A stretch of 64,000 bases of DNA from Moritella sp. JT01. Its GTDB lineage: Bacteria > Pseudomonadota > Gammaproteobacteria > Enterobacterales > Moritellaceae. The translations under genes were made by a program, and so were the position numbers. The stretch's first letter is position 1; every line of letters starts with the position of its first letter. Of the stretch, positions 38,946 to 48,006 are shown in pieces. The stretch is taken from positions 157,672-221,671 of the forward strand of contig NZ_LOCN01000004.1 of the NCBI RefSeq assembly GCF_001574435.1, given 5' to 3'. The notes under the pieces were generated by a model, which worked only from the letters and a program-made list of their open reading frames with translations, had not been told where the DNA came from and did not search any database.

Positions 38946-40827
38946 TATACGATTTTTACTCATCATATCCTTGATTAGCTGTTTTTCACTATCTGCCAGT
39001 GAATTGATAAGCTGGGAACTGACGGATAACAGTGACAATATTACTTATGCAAAGCAATTTTTAACGCATTCTGATAAACCTGGTGAAGCAGAAAAAATTA
39101 AGCGTTCTGTTGATGTTATTTTCAGTCAAAATGAGGTTTTAGAAAAACATCTCGAAATAACTTATTTCCCCCGCTCTATCGATATTGAAAACAATGGCAC
39201 AGCGGTTATTTACCTCAACTCGAAAACTCAGCAGTTACGTATTAAGTCAGTCGTATCTATTTCTAGTAAAGGCAAAATTAAACAGATAACGCCGTCTGCA
39301 TTAAGGATTCTTGACACCAACACAGTAAATGCATTTAATGATATTAAAGAAGTTGTATTGACTATTCCTGCTTTAGAAGAGGGCAGCTTGTCGGTGGTAG
39401 ATTATGAGATTTCTACTGATCGCAGGGTTGAAGAGTTTAACTGGTCAAAATCAATTTATACCGAGAGTCGTTTACCTATTCAATTATCCCTAGTGACAGC
39501 GAACTGGCAAGGTAGTGAAGAGATGCATTGGGCAAACCAATCTGACTCTATGAACTGTGTTGAAAACAATAGAACATTGATATGTCAGGGTCAGGATATT
39601 GCAACTTTTGAAGGGGATAATAATATTTATTGGCGTGATGAAATAGGTATTATCTCTCTCGGTGGATTGGCTAGCTGGAATGAAGTGGTCACACTTATCA
39701 GTGCCAAAATGGACAGTGCTGAAAATAATATACTGGGTATTGAACATGTCCTAAAGACTAAGATCGTGAATAATGGTATTGAGAGTGCTATTTATAGTGC
39801 ATTAGAGTTTGCTGCGAGAGATATTCGTTATGTATCAGTATCCGAATTGGGTAATGCCATTACACCTCATGAGATTGCAAAGACATTAGAGAATCGTTAC
39901 GGTGATTGTAAAGACAAGTCAGTATTATTGAAGGCATTGTTAGATAATTTAGGCATAAAATCATATTTGGCATTGGTTGCAACAAACTACACGGACGCTT
40001 CACGATTTAAATTACCTTCATTAGAAAGATTTGATCATGTCGTTGTGTGCTTTGAATTAAACGGAAAACAGTATTGTGTTGACCCGACAGATTTTAATAC
40101 TAACTGGCAATACACCCCTTCTTGGATCCAGAATAAAGTTATCTTACCTTTGAAAAAAGGCAGTCAGCCTCAGAATATGATTAACAGCCAGTACCGTTGG
40201 AAGTTTGAAACAGATACCCATACCATTTTTACTAATGATGGTGGACAGGTTGAAGAGCAAAAACGTTATTATATAGGGGAATATGCCTCTTACTACAGAA
40301 ATACCTTACATGAAAAGACAGCTAACGCGAGAGAAGAGTGGTTAACTGAGCAATATAAAAATGTAGTGTCTGAATTAGGTGAAAAAGAGTTTGAAGTTCA
40401 AAATATAGAGTCGATGGGGGACAGCGTTAATATTAATTCCCGAGTAGTTTACTCTTCTTTGCTTGATGTTACTGAAGACTTAACTTATACAGAAAACGAT
40501 GCGTGGCTGAGGAAAGAACTGCAATATTTGAAGTTAACAAATAAAAAATATGATGAGTTTGTGCAAGGCATCTTGGTTGAAACGAGTATGCTCTTTGATA
40601 CAAATAATATTTGGAAATTAAAATATGTAAGTCCGAATCTGGAATTGAACCATAAGTTTGGGTCTTTAAACCGATTGGTGACCAAAATATCAGATAATCG
40701 AATGAAGGTTGATACTAAACTAGAGATCGCATCGCAAGTGATAGCATTAGAAGATATTGAAGCATTTAATGGGTTTATTAATAAGTTATTAAGCCAGTCA
40801 AGTATCAATTTTCAAGCGACGAAGTGA
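38935..40827 (+). CDS. DUF3857/transglutaminase-like periplasmic protein
   Basis: 630 residues with a signal peptide (cleavage near LSAS, about 21). Then a DUF3857 beta-domain (about 45-240) and a transglutaminase-like cysteine-protease fold with apparent triad Cys325 (ENRYGDCKDKSVLL), His368 (RFDHVVV) and Asp383 (CVDPTD). A C-terminal DUF2569/3858-like region follows. Such proteins are widespread in Bacteroidetes and marine gammaproteobacteria; the substrate is unknown. Coupled to the upstream membrane protein. Confidence 0.8.
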   Translation: MKISIRFLLIISLISCFSLSASELISWELTDNSDNITYAKQFLTHSDKPGEAEKIKRSVDVIFSQNEVLEKHLEITYFPRSIDIENNGTAVIYLNSKTQQLRIKSVVSISSKGKIKQITPSALRILDTNTVNAFNDIKEVVLTIPALEEGSLSVVDYEISTDRRVEEFNWSKSIYTESRLPIQLSLVTANWQGSEEMHWANQSDSMNCVENNRTLICQGQDIATFEGDNNIYWRDEIGIISLGGLASWNEVVTLISAKMDSAENNILGIEHVLKTKIVNNGIESAIYSALEFAARDIRYVSVSELGNAITPHEIAKTLENRYGDCKDKSVLLKALLDNLGIKSYLALVATNYTDASRFKLPSLERFDHVVVCFELNGKQYCVDPTDFNTNWQYTPSWIQNKVILPLKKGSQPQNMINSQYRWKFETDTHTIFTNDGGQVEEQKRYYIGEYASYYRNTLHEKTANAREEWLTEQYKNVVSELGEKEFEVQNIESMGDSVNINSRVVYSSLLDVTEDLTYTENDAWLRKELQYLKLTNKKYDEFVQGILVETSMLFDTNNIWKLKYVSPNLELNHKFGSLNRLVTKISDNRMKVDTKLEIASQVIALEDIEAFNGFINKLLSQSSINFQATK

Positions 40828-41104
40828 ATAGACTTACCGTAATAAATAACTAATTAATTGTAAATAATAGCTCAGATTTAATCTGACAGTTACCCATTTT
40901 TGATACGGTGCCTGTTAATTTAAATTTGAGCTAAATCCTTTTCAGCCCAAATCTGTTTCCCGTCAAGTGATATTTGAACCAATACATCTAACGTCATTGT
41001 CCACCTCTAATCTAGGGCCTAACGCTGTTGTAATATCAAGTGATCTAATTGTTAATATGGCATCATCACATAACGGTTTTTATCACGCCCTATTTTGCTT
41101 ACGA

Positions 41105-42184
41105 TTAGTGATGATAGACAAAGCCGCCATAAATATATTTGGTGGCTTCGGCACCGAGCACTAACACTTTATGACCCGGCTTTAAAATACTGGATCGTCT
41201 TAATTTATCTAAACTTACCCAAATAGCAGCTGAGCCTAAATTACCTAATTTGTCTGCATCTACAATAATTTTATTTGGATCTAAACCTAGCTCATCGGCA
41301 AACATCTTAGCTAAATGACCATTAACTTGATGTGGTAAAATAAAATCAAAGTCAGTAATTTTATAACCTCGGTCTAGCATTGCTGTTAAGCCATTTTTAA
41401 ATAATTCAGCACCTTGTGCTTTCACATCTTTAGCATGATGAAAGAAATGAGGAAAATCATTTTCACAGCGAATATGACTCGCGCCACCGCCACTAATACC
41501 AAAGCCAGGCTGCTTGCCATTTCCAATATGTCCTAAGTATATGTCACTGATAATCTGGCTTTGGCTACCATCATCTTTTCCTAATATGACAGAACCAGCG
41601 CCATCCCCCATTTGCATACAATTAATCAATTGTTCTTGATCTAAAAATGACTGAGTAAAATCAACATACAAGGAGCCGACTTCACTGCCAAGAATGCCAA
41701 CGGAGTTCAGTTCAGTTTGACTCGATAGCAAAGCTGCGGCGGTCTGCAACGCATTTGCAAATCCACAGCATGCTTGACGAAATTCCATATAAGGACCTTC
41801 ATGCCCTAACGCATCAGCTATCCAAGCAATGTTAGGCGGTAATAATGTATGCGGGCTAGTAGTATGACCGATGAGATAATCAAGGATTTGTATTTCATTA
41901 TTTTTGTGTGACCGATTTGTAGATAGTAAGGCTTTGTTGATGCTTTCAATGCCTATTTCTAACCCTATATTAGAGTTGTTAACTGTTGCATGTTGCGAAC
42001 CTCGCGCCCAATGGCGACTTGTAATACCAAAATACTGACTTATTTTTTGTGCTTTTCTCGCAGTACGTTCACCCATTGTATTTTTTAATAATACATCCAA
42101 AGCCTGATTATCAATTGCAGGTCCGGGTAAAGTAGACCCAGAGCCTAATAGTTTCACTCGATGCTCATTAAAAAAAACCGTCAT
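41105..42184 (-). CDS. 3-oxoacyl-ACP synthase III-like enzyme
   Basis: 359-residue thiolase-fold protein of the KAS-III (FabH) superfamily. The catalytic triad is intact: Cys139 (EFRQACCGFANAL), His285 (ILPHQVNGH) and Asn315 (DKLGNLGSAAIW). It differs from housekeeping FabH: the N-terminus is longer and GHEGPYMEFRQACC replaces the usual stretch before the nucleophile. It is next to a diiron protein, not to fatty-acid genes. It may prime or condense an acyl chain for a dedicated product. AGGAAC before ATG 42184. Second gene of a two-gene leftward operon, 25 nt after its partner. Confidence 0.85.
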   Translation of the reverse strand: MTVFFNEHRVKLLGSGSTLPGPAIDNQALDVLLKNTMGERTARKAQKISQYFGITSRHWARGSQHATVNNSNIGLEIGIESINKALLSTNRSHKNNEIQILDYLIGHTTSPHTLLPPNIAWIADALGHEGPYMEFRQACCGFANALQTAAALLSSQTELNSVGILGSEVGSLYVDFTQSFLDQEQLINCMQMGDGAGSVILGKDDGSQSQIISDIYLGHIGNGKQPGFGISGGGASHIRCENDFPHFFHHAKDVKAQGAELFKNGLTAMLDRGYKITDFDFILPHQVNGHLAKMFADELGLDPNKIIVDADKLGNLGSAAIWVSLDKLRRSSILKPGHKVLVLGAEATKYIYGGFVYHH

Positions 42185-42209
42185 AACTAATTTGTTCCTT
42201 TAATATATC

Positions 42210-42938
42210 TCAAGTATTTTGAGGATCTATTTGTGAAAATAATTTACGGCTATCAACTCCTAATACTTCAAATGATGCTTGCTCTGTTTTTAATAAATTA
42301 ACTAGGTTTTTCCTTAAAACATTTATATTATCTTGATTAATACTCGGGTCACCGCCCAATAAAATAATATGTTTTCGCGCTAAACTGACGTGACGAGATT
42401 CATCGTGTTTTATGAAAGAAAAAAGCTGACTTATAATATGTGATGCACCTAGGTTGGAACGAGACATCGCGGTCATGATCAATGCAACATAACCATCGAG
42501 GCTGCGTATAGTGGCAAAGTGCTCCACTACAGACGTCGCCTGCCCTATTTTGGTATAAAATAATTGCGCTTTTCGCTTTATTTTTAATGCATCTTTTGGT
42601 GTAGGTAAAAACGACACTAACATTTGTAATGCTTCTTCATGTGCATTCTCATCTTTTTGTATCGTAATTAAATCTGCACTACAAAGCTTAAAGTCATCTT
42701 GCTCAATCCGAACAATTTCTTCCCCAAAAACAAATTGTGCAGATTGTTCCCCACATAATAATAACGGTACTAATCGTGACAAAGCATTTTTTTGTGCATC
42801 ATCTAGAATGCATTTTTCCATTTCAAATTGAGTTGACCAAGGTATAAACCAAGCAGGGTAATCCCCCTCAGGTACAGCATTAATAGCAGGTGTAAAACAG
42901 CGATATTGCTTTATATTCCCAAAATTATTACTTGTCAT
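42210..42938 (-). CDS. Ferritin-like diiron protein
   Basis: 242 residues with the four-helix ferritin-like pattern E-ExxH-E-ExxH: Glu64 (LCGEQSA), Glu97-Ala-His100 (DENAH), Glu139 (SVVEHF) and Glu180-xx-His183 (DESRH). This pattern supports a non-haem diiron centre, as in AurF-type N-oxygenases or rubrerythrin-like oxidases. No family name can be assigned with confidence. First gene of the operon with the KAS-III-like enzyme; AAGGA upstream of ATG 42938. Confidence 0.75.
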   Translation of the reverse strand: MTSNNFGNIKQYRCFTPAINAVPEGDYPAWFIPWSTQFEMEKCILDDAQKNALSRLVPLLLCGEQSAQFVFGEEIVRIEQDDFKLCSADLITIQKDENAHEEALQMLVSFLPTPKDALKIKRKAQLFYTKIGQATSVVEHFATIRSLDGYVALIMTAMSRSNLGASHIISQLFSFIKHDESRHVSLARKHIILLGGDPSINQDNINVLRKNLVNLLKTEQASFEVLGVDSRKLFSQIDPQNT

Positions 42939-43492
42939 GTCTATCCTTTGCGGTCAATTTCAGATTCAATATACTTAGCTCAATATATTTTTATCAAAAA
43001 AATAAAAGGAATTAATTTAACATTGAAAAAAGCATCACTAAGCCAGATGATCAATGTAATTTATTATTTTGTTTTAGGTCAATAAGATAAGGCAATCGTA
43101 ATAAAAACGTTACACTTATGTGTCAAATTAAACATAAGTCGGCAGGAAATCAGTGTTGTCACTATCAGTGCTTAGCATAAATTTACTACGTTAAATCAGT
43201 CATTTAAAATTAGCGCATCACTACTTAAGTTTAACTTCGGGGGTGGCGGAGATATATTTGATGATTCTATCCATTTAACTTCAGCTGTTAATCACGACTA
43301 GATTACGTGAATAGCATTGAAATATAACAGACCAATTACCCATATGATCACATTTATGATTATATCGTCATTAATCTTTGTAGTGATTGGTAGTTGTTAC
43401 GGTTTAGGCATGTTACAAATATATAGAGTCAAATCATAATAATAGACAACATACATTATTCAACATAAATACAAATCACGAGGGAATGTGGC
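42939..43492. other. Non-coding region with repeat copy 2
   Basis: Divergent promoter region of the diiron gene and the PNPOx-like gene. Apart from the inverted-repeat copy at 43280-43341 I see nothing definable. Confidence 0.5.
43280..43341. repeat. Intergenic repeat, copy 2 (inverted)
   Basis: Blocks B' (43280-43303) and A' (43308-43341) are the reverse complement of A and B at 37415-37584, adjacent here. The two copies enclose 5.7 kb with the four accessory genes. Confidence 0.75.
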
Positions 43493-44065
43493 ATGGGGAA
43501 ACAATTTTCGGCATTAACAGAACAACATATTGAGTTTATTGGCAAGCAGCGCCTTTATTTTGTCGGCACTGCAGCTGATACTGGCAATGTGAACCTTTCA
43601 CCTAAAGGTGGAGACTCCCTTCGTGTGATCGATACAAACACCATTGCTTGGCTTAACCTGACGGGCAGCGGTAATGAGTCAGCTTCTCACGTGATCATAA
43701 ATCCACGCATGACAGTTATGTTTTGCGCTTTTGAAGGGGCACCTTTGATCCTTCGTGCTTATGGCAATGCAAAAGTAATCCATCAAAAAGATCCTGAATG
43801 GGATAAATACTGCGCGCTATTCCCACACAGTGTTGCCGCCCGACAAATATTTATTTTAGATATCGAAATGGTTCAATCATCTTGTGGCAAGTCTGTACCT
43901 TACTTCAATTATAATGAAGATCGCGATGACTTAGCTAAATGGTCTACTCGCCAAGGTAAAGAGGGTATTGAAAAATACTGGGTGAAGAAAAATCAACAAA
44001 GTATTGATGGTTTTGAAACTGAAATCGTTGAACGAACAGGGATTGATATTAACGCGAACGCTTAA
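43493..44065 (+). CDS. Pyridoxamine 5'-phosphate oxidase-fold protein
   Basis: 190-residue flavin-binding split-barrel protein: FVGTAADTGNVNLSPKGGD, then LNLTGSGNESASHVIINPRMTVMFCAFEG, typical of the PNPOx-like family that binds FMN or F420. C-terminal part (130-190) is charged and specific. Not the PdxH enzyme itself; substrate unknown. AGGGA about 6 nt before ATG 43493. Monocistronic, convergent with the phosphonate-type transporter. Confidence 0.8.
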   Translation: MGKQFSALTEQHIEFIGKQRLYFVGTAADTGNVNLSPKGGDSLRVIDTNTIAWLNLTGSGNESASHVIINPRMTVMFCAFEGAPLILRAYGNAKVIHQKDPEWDKYCALFPHSVAARQIFILDIEMVQSSCGKSVPYFNYNEDRDDLAKWSTRQGKEGIEKYWVKKNQQSIDGFETEIVERTGIDINANA

Positions 44066-44105
44066 AGAAAAAATCTGAATGCGAATCAGGGTGATATCTA
44101 AGTGA

Positions 44106-44138
44106 GCATTAAAACAGCTTATAAAGCCGTTTTAATGC
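44106..44138. terminator. Hairpin between convergent genes
   Basis: GCATTAAAACAGCTT / AAGCCGTTTTAATGC, 14 of 15 pairs, 3-nt loop, lying between two convergent stop codons; T-tail weak. Confidence 0.6.
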
Positions 44139-44167
44139 CTTAACCCATCAAAGATAATTAATAGTGA

Positions 44168-45025
44168 TTAAATGATCTTATTTCGAATATGGATCACGAC
44201 GACTTCAGCTATTATCACCACAGTAAAAATACTCACCAATACCATAGCTACTTTTTGCCATTCAAATAAGTTTTGTGCATCATTTAGAATAACCCCAATG
44301 CCACCAGCACCAACCAGACCTAATACCGCAGATTCACGGACATTAATATCCCAACGGAATAGGACAATGGAGTAGAACGCAGGCATGACTTGTGGCCAGT
44401 AACCTTTAAGTAGAATACTCATCCATGATGCACCAGTCGCTCTCAGAGCCTCAATCGGCCCGACATTCACTTCTGCCAGTGCTTCAGCTAAAAGCTTACC
44501 CACAAAACCAATACTACGAATAGCAATTGCCATAATGCCAGCCAAAAGACCAGGACCAAACAATGCAATAAACAGCAATGCCCAAACCAGAGAATTGACC
44601 GAGCGCGACGATACCAAGAAGACTTGAGCAATCCAGTTTAACGTTTTGTTCGGTGTAATATTAGGCGCATTAAGCAAGGCTAATGGAATCGCAAATATCA
44701 GTGTAAATAAGGTGCCCAGTGTTGCAATATTCAATGTTTCGATCATGGCTTCATGAATAGACTCGGGATAAAAAGCATAATCCAATGGCATCATACGTTC
44801 AAACATATCGGCAAACTGAGCTGGAGCGTCGTAAAGAAACTCAGGGATAACCTCAACGGTTTGCCATGACCATACGATTGCCGAAACTAAGCATAAATAG
44901 ATGGCAAAACGGGCGATACGTTCACTTGATGTAAAGCGTTGCCACTCTTTGTCAACATGAGACATATTGCCAACTTGAGGGATATTTTCTACATGAGACT
45001 TATTATTGATATGTGCAGTTGTCAT
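44168..45025 (-). CDS. phnE: Phosphonate-type ABC transporter permease (distal PhnE)
   Basis: 285-residue inner-membrane permease with six helices. The EAA loop AEALAEVNVGPIEALRATGASW and ESAVLGLVGAGGIGVIL are typical of PhnE. Start codon shares one base with the stop of the preceding PhnE (TAATG). Probably forms a heterodimer with it. The N-terminal 35 residues (with repeated H-x-x-K/NIP segments) are longer than in its partner. Confidence 0.92.
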   Translation of the reverse strand: MTTAHINNKSHVENIPQVGNMSHVDKEWQRFTSSERIARFAIYLCLVSAIVWSWQTVEVIPEFLYDAPAQFADMFERMMPLDYAFYPESIHEAMIETLNIATLGTLFTLIFAIPLALLNAPNITPNKTLNWIAQVFLVSSRSVNSLVWALLFIALFGPGLLAGIMAIAIRSIGFVGKLLAEALAEVNVGPIEALRATGASWMSILLKGYWPQVMPAFYSIVLFRWDINVRESAVLGLVGAGGIGVILNDAQNLFEWQKVAMVLVSIFTVVIIAEVVVIHIRNKII

Positions 45026-45810
45026 TAGAAAACCCTCCTAACAATATTGGAAAGAAACTCACCAACTAAAATAAGCGCAATAATGGTGATTAAAATAGCG
45101 GAGACGAAATCATAATCAAAGCGTTGGAAAGCAGAGAATAATGTACCACCTAACCCGCCCGCACCGACAATCCCCACCATAGTGGAATTACGTAGATTAG
45201 AATCAAGTTGATAGCTCGCAAAACCAATGAAACGAGTAAAAACTTGTGGTAATACGGCATATAAAATCACACAGGAAAAGCTTGCACCAGTGGCGCGAAT
45301 AGCTTCAACAGATTTAAGCGAAATTTCTTCAATGGCTTCTGCAAACAGTTTGGCAATAAAACCAATGGAAGCGAACATCAAGGTTAAAATCCCTGCGAGA
45401 GCTCCAAAACCGACCGCTTTTACAAACAGGATTGCGATGATCACCGGATGAAAAGAGCGGCATAATGCGATAAAGCCACGAACAGGTGTTGAAACGATTG
45501 CAGGCATCATGTTACGCGCAGCCATCAAACCAAGGAAAAGCGAAATCACAATACCAAATAAGCTTGAGATAATTGCAATTTGTAGACTTTCCAGTAACCC
45601 ACTTAATAATAAACTAGAGCGTGAAAAATTAGGTGGAAACATACGAGAAAGTAAACGTTCGCTTTCACTAAAACCAATCACTAGCCGTTCGAAAGTCAAA
45701 CCTAAGGTTGATAAGCTATAAAACAGATAACCAATAATGGCCGCGATAATTAGCCTATTTGTCCACGATGCTTTAAATGGGTTTTCTCGGTTTGGGGTTA
45801 ATCCAGCCAT
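45025..45810 (-). CDS. phnE: Phosphonate-type ABC transporter permease (proximal PhnE)
   Basis: 261 residues, same family: [22 protein letters not shown] loop and [17 protein letters not shown]. Overlaps phnC by 13 bp. Tandem phnE genes are common in phosphonate, phosphite and phosphate-ester importers of this family. Confidence 0.93.
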   Translation of the reverse strand: MAGLTPNRENPFKASWTNRLIIAAIIGYLFYSLSTLGLTFERLVIGFSESERLLSRMFPPNFSRSSLLLSGLLESLQIAIISSLFGIVISLFLGLMAARNMMPAIVSTPVRGFIALCRSFHPVIIAILFVKAVGFGALAGILTLMFASIGFIAKLFAEAIEEISLKSVEAIRATGASFSCVILYAVLPQVFTRFIGFASYQLDSNLRNSTMVGIVGAGGLGGTLFSAFQRFDYDFVSAILITIIALILVGEFLSNIVRRVF

Positions 45811-46568
45811 GATTCACCTCCATAAATAACTTTAAGGTCTTCTTCTGTAATACCTTCGGGACTACCATCGTAATGGACTTTACCATTACACATACCGATG
45901 ATGCGTTTAGCGTAACGTTTAGCCAAATTCACATCATGCATGTTAACCAATACCGGAATATTTTTTTGTTGTGCAAAGGTTTCCATTAACTCCATAATTT
46001 CAACGGCCGTTTTAGGATCGAGTGATGAGGTTGGTTCATCAGCAAGTAAAATATATGGGTCTTGCATAATTGCTCGCGCGATACCTACACGTTGTCTTTG
46101 TCCACCCGACAAGCTATCCGCACGTTGATTTGTAAACTCCGAAAGTCCAACAAAATCTAATAATTCAAAGGCTTTATTAAGATCGGCTTGAGCGTAATTT
46201 CTTCGCCAAGCATTCCAAGCTGTCATATAACCAAGACGACCACTGAGTACATTCTCAATCACGGTTAATCTTTCAACCAGGTTATATTCTTGGAAAACCA
46301 TACCGATATGACGACGCTGTTTGCGTAATGCTTTACCTTTTAGTTGGGTAAGGTCTACACCTTCAAAAATAATTTCACCTTTACTGGGATCGTTGAGGCG
46401 ATTAATACAACGCAGTAGCGTACTTTTACCCGTACCTGAAGGACCAATGATAGCGATGATGCCAGGTTTGTCGATGTCGATATTAATACCTTTAAGAATG
46501 GGCTTACCTGCCACATATTCATGATAAAGGTTATTGATCTTTATTCCGTCATAGCTTGCTACGGCCAT
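45798..46568 (-). CDS. phnC: Phosphonate-type ABC transporter ATP-binding protein
   Basis: 256 residues: Walker [12 protein letters not shown] (about 40), Q-loop [11 protein letters not shown], signature LSGGQRQR, Walker [14 protein letters not shown]-loop [12 protein letters not shown]. PhnC-type. AAGGAAG precedes ATG 46568. 119 nt after phnD. Confidence 0.93.
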   Translation of the reverse strand: MAVASYDGIKINNLYHEYVAGKPILKGINIDIDKPGIIAIIGPSGTGKSTLLRCINRLNDPSKGEIIFEGVDLTQLKGKALRKQRRHIGMVFQEYNLVERLTVIENVLSGRLGYMTAWNAWRRNYAQADLNKAFELLDFVGLSEFTNQRADSLSGGQRQRVGIARAIMQDPYILLADEPTSSLDPKTAVEIMELMETFAQQKNIPVLVNMHDVNLAKRYAKRIIGMCNGKVHYDGSPEGITEEDLKVIYGGESWLD

Positions 46569-46687
46569 AGTGCTGCTTCCTTGTCAAATTTTTGAATCAT
46601 CTATGCCCTACCCGAGAGGGCATAGAATTTTTATTAGCTTGGTTTATGAGATGAACTAACTGATTAAGTTATTCATCGATTAAGTGC

Positions 46688-47728
46688 TTACTGAGTTTTA
46701 GCAAGTTTTGCTAACGCAGCGGCTTTTTTCTTAGCACGCTTGGCTGCGTCTTTTTCTGCCAACTTTTTCAGGCCTGTTTTTGTGTATGCAGTACCTGTTG
46801 CATGAGCGATATCACGGATCACACCCCACTCAGCTTTATAAGTGATAGGAACGAAACGGTCAGCATCTTTGAACGATGCTTTCATTTCGTCTGTAAAGCG
46901 GTAGCTATAGAAAGCTTCTTGAATCTTTTTAGCCAGCTCAGGTTTCAAGTTATGTGCGTAACCAAAAGCGGATGTAGGGAAACGTGGGCTACGGTAAATA
47001 ATTTTTAGTACAGACCCATCTACACGGCCAGCGTCAACCATACGGTCGTATACATCGGAAGCAACAGGTGCAGCATCGTAATCGCCATTGAATACACCAA
47101 GAATTGATTGGTCATGCTTACCTGAATAAAATACTTTGTAGTCGACGTCGGGTACCAGACCTTCTGCTGGGAAGAGTGCTCGGGGTGCTAAGTTACCTGA
47201 GTTCGATGATGCGGAAGTATGCGCAACTTTTTTACCTTTAAGATCAGCCATTGAGTTAATGCCGCTATCTTTACGTACAATCGTGATCAGGTTGTAACCG
47301 TTAAAACCGTCTTCATTTCCTTTGACTGTAATAGGTACATAACCCGCTAGATTGACTGCGTAACCTGTTGGACCTGTCGAGAAGCCTGCTACGTGAAGAC
47401 GGCCTGAACGCATTGCTTCAACTTGTGCTGAGTTTGAGTGTACTGTGTAGTAGATAACACGCTTACCTGTAATTTTACTTAGATGCGCTTGAAAATCTGC
47501 AAATGCATCTTTATAAACAGCGGGGTCTTCTACAGGCGTGTAGGTGAAGACAAGCGTACTTGGGTCACTCCAGTCACTTGGGTCTTTTGGGATATCGGCA
47601 ACTAAGTCCATATTTTCATCACAGTATCTATCGTCTAGTACGCCACGATTAGCACATTCACTTGCCATCGTGATTGAAGGGAATAATAATGAACTAACGA
47701 TTAACAATCCTTTAACGCAGATTTTCAT
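46688..47728 (-). CDS. phnD: Phosphonate-type ABC transporter binding protein
   Basis: Periplasmic receptor, 346 residues: signal peptide (MKICVKGLLIVSSLLFPSITMA), then PhnD-like core (FTYTPVEDPAVYKDAFADFQAHLSK..., GRLHVAGFSTGPTGYAVNLAGY, KKVAHTSASSNSGNLAPRALF). The Ser/Thr-rich STGPTG and TSASSNSGN loops are where PhnD-family members bind the phosphoryl group. Lys/Ala-rich C-terminal tail. ATG 47728 preceded by AAGG; the TTG at 47734 is rejected. First gene of phnD-C-E-E, behind a sigma-54-like promoter. Substrate may be a phosphonate or a phosphate ester. Confidence 0.9.
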   Translation of the reverse strand: MKICVKGLLIVSSLLFPSITMASECANRGVLDDRYCDENMDLVADIPKDPSDWSDPSTLVFTYTPVEDPAVYKDAFADFQAHLSKITGKRVIYYTVHSNSAQVEAMRSGRLHVAGFSTGPTGYAVNLAGYVPITVKGNEDGFNGYNLITIVRKDSGINSMADLKGKKVAHTSASSNSGNLAPRALFPAEGLVPDVDYKVFYSGKHDQSILGVFNGDYDAAPVASDVYDRMVDAGRVDGSVLKIIYRSPRFPTSAFGYAHNLKPELAKKIQEAFYSYRFTDEMKASFKDADRFVPITYKAEWGVIRDIAHATGTAYTKTGLKKLAEKDAAKRAKKKAAALAKLAKTQ

Positions 47729-47772
47729 ATTCAAACCTTATTTTAACTATTATTGTAATTAGTTAACTATTA

Positions 47773-47787
47773 GCATAGTTCATGCCA
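47773..47787 (-). promoter_or_regulatory. Sigma-54 promoter of phnDCEE
   Basis: On the - strand TGGCATGAACTATGC: GG and GC at the exact -24/-12 spacing of the TGGCACG-N4-TTGC consensus (two mismatches at the non-invariant bases). About 45 bp before the phnD ATG, giving a leader of about 33 nt. Confidence 0.75.
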
Positions 47788-47846
47788 GATTTATTATACT
47801 TATAAATCAACAGATTAAAATCAATACAAGTCAAGGTGTCGTAATT

Positions 47847-47863
47847 TGGGTCATCACTGTCTA
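47847..47863. promoter_or_regulatory. Activator site UAS1 (phnD)
   Basis: TGGGTCATCACTGTC, 60 bp upstream of the -24 element. Matches UAS2 and the site upstream of glpQ; probable enhancer for the NtrC-type regulator encoded at 49464. Confidence 0.6.
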
Positions 47864-47880
47864 TACACTAAAGAGGTATA

Positions 47881-47898
47881 TGGGTCATATGTGTCCTA
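47881..47898. promoter_or_regulatory. Activator site UAS2 (phnD)
   Basis: TGGGTCATATGTGTC, 34 bp (about three turns) beyond UAS1 and in the same orientation, 94 bp upstream of the -24 element. Confidence 0.65.
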
Positions 47899-47913
47899 TT
47901 TTTAATAGCAGAC

Positions 47914-47942
47914 AAAATAAAAGAGCTCGAAAGCCCTTTTTT
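47914..47942 (-). terminator. Terminator of glpQ-like gene
   Basis: AAAAGAGCT / AGCCCTTTT (one mismatch, 4-nt loop); on the - strand it is followed by TTTTATTTT. Confidence 0.65.
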
Positions 47943-48006
47943 ATCGTCTACTGTGTATTAATAATGTTAAAACGGTGCCCTTGTTAACAATATTAATACT
48001 GCTTCG

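Noticed and set aside
40967..41164. 65-codon ORF on + overlapping the KAS-III gene
   Set aside because: No SD, overlaps the 3' end of a clear gene on the other strand, composition not protein-like.
44168..46568. phnCDE as part of a C-P lyase (phnG-M) operon
   Set aside because: No phnG, H, I, J, K, L or M gene in the window; neighbours are glpQ and a two-component system.
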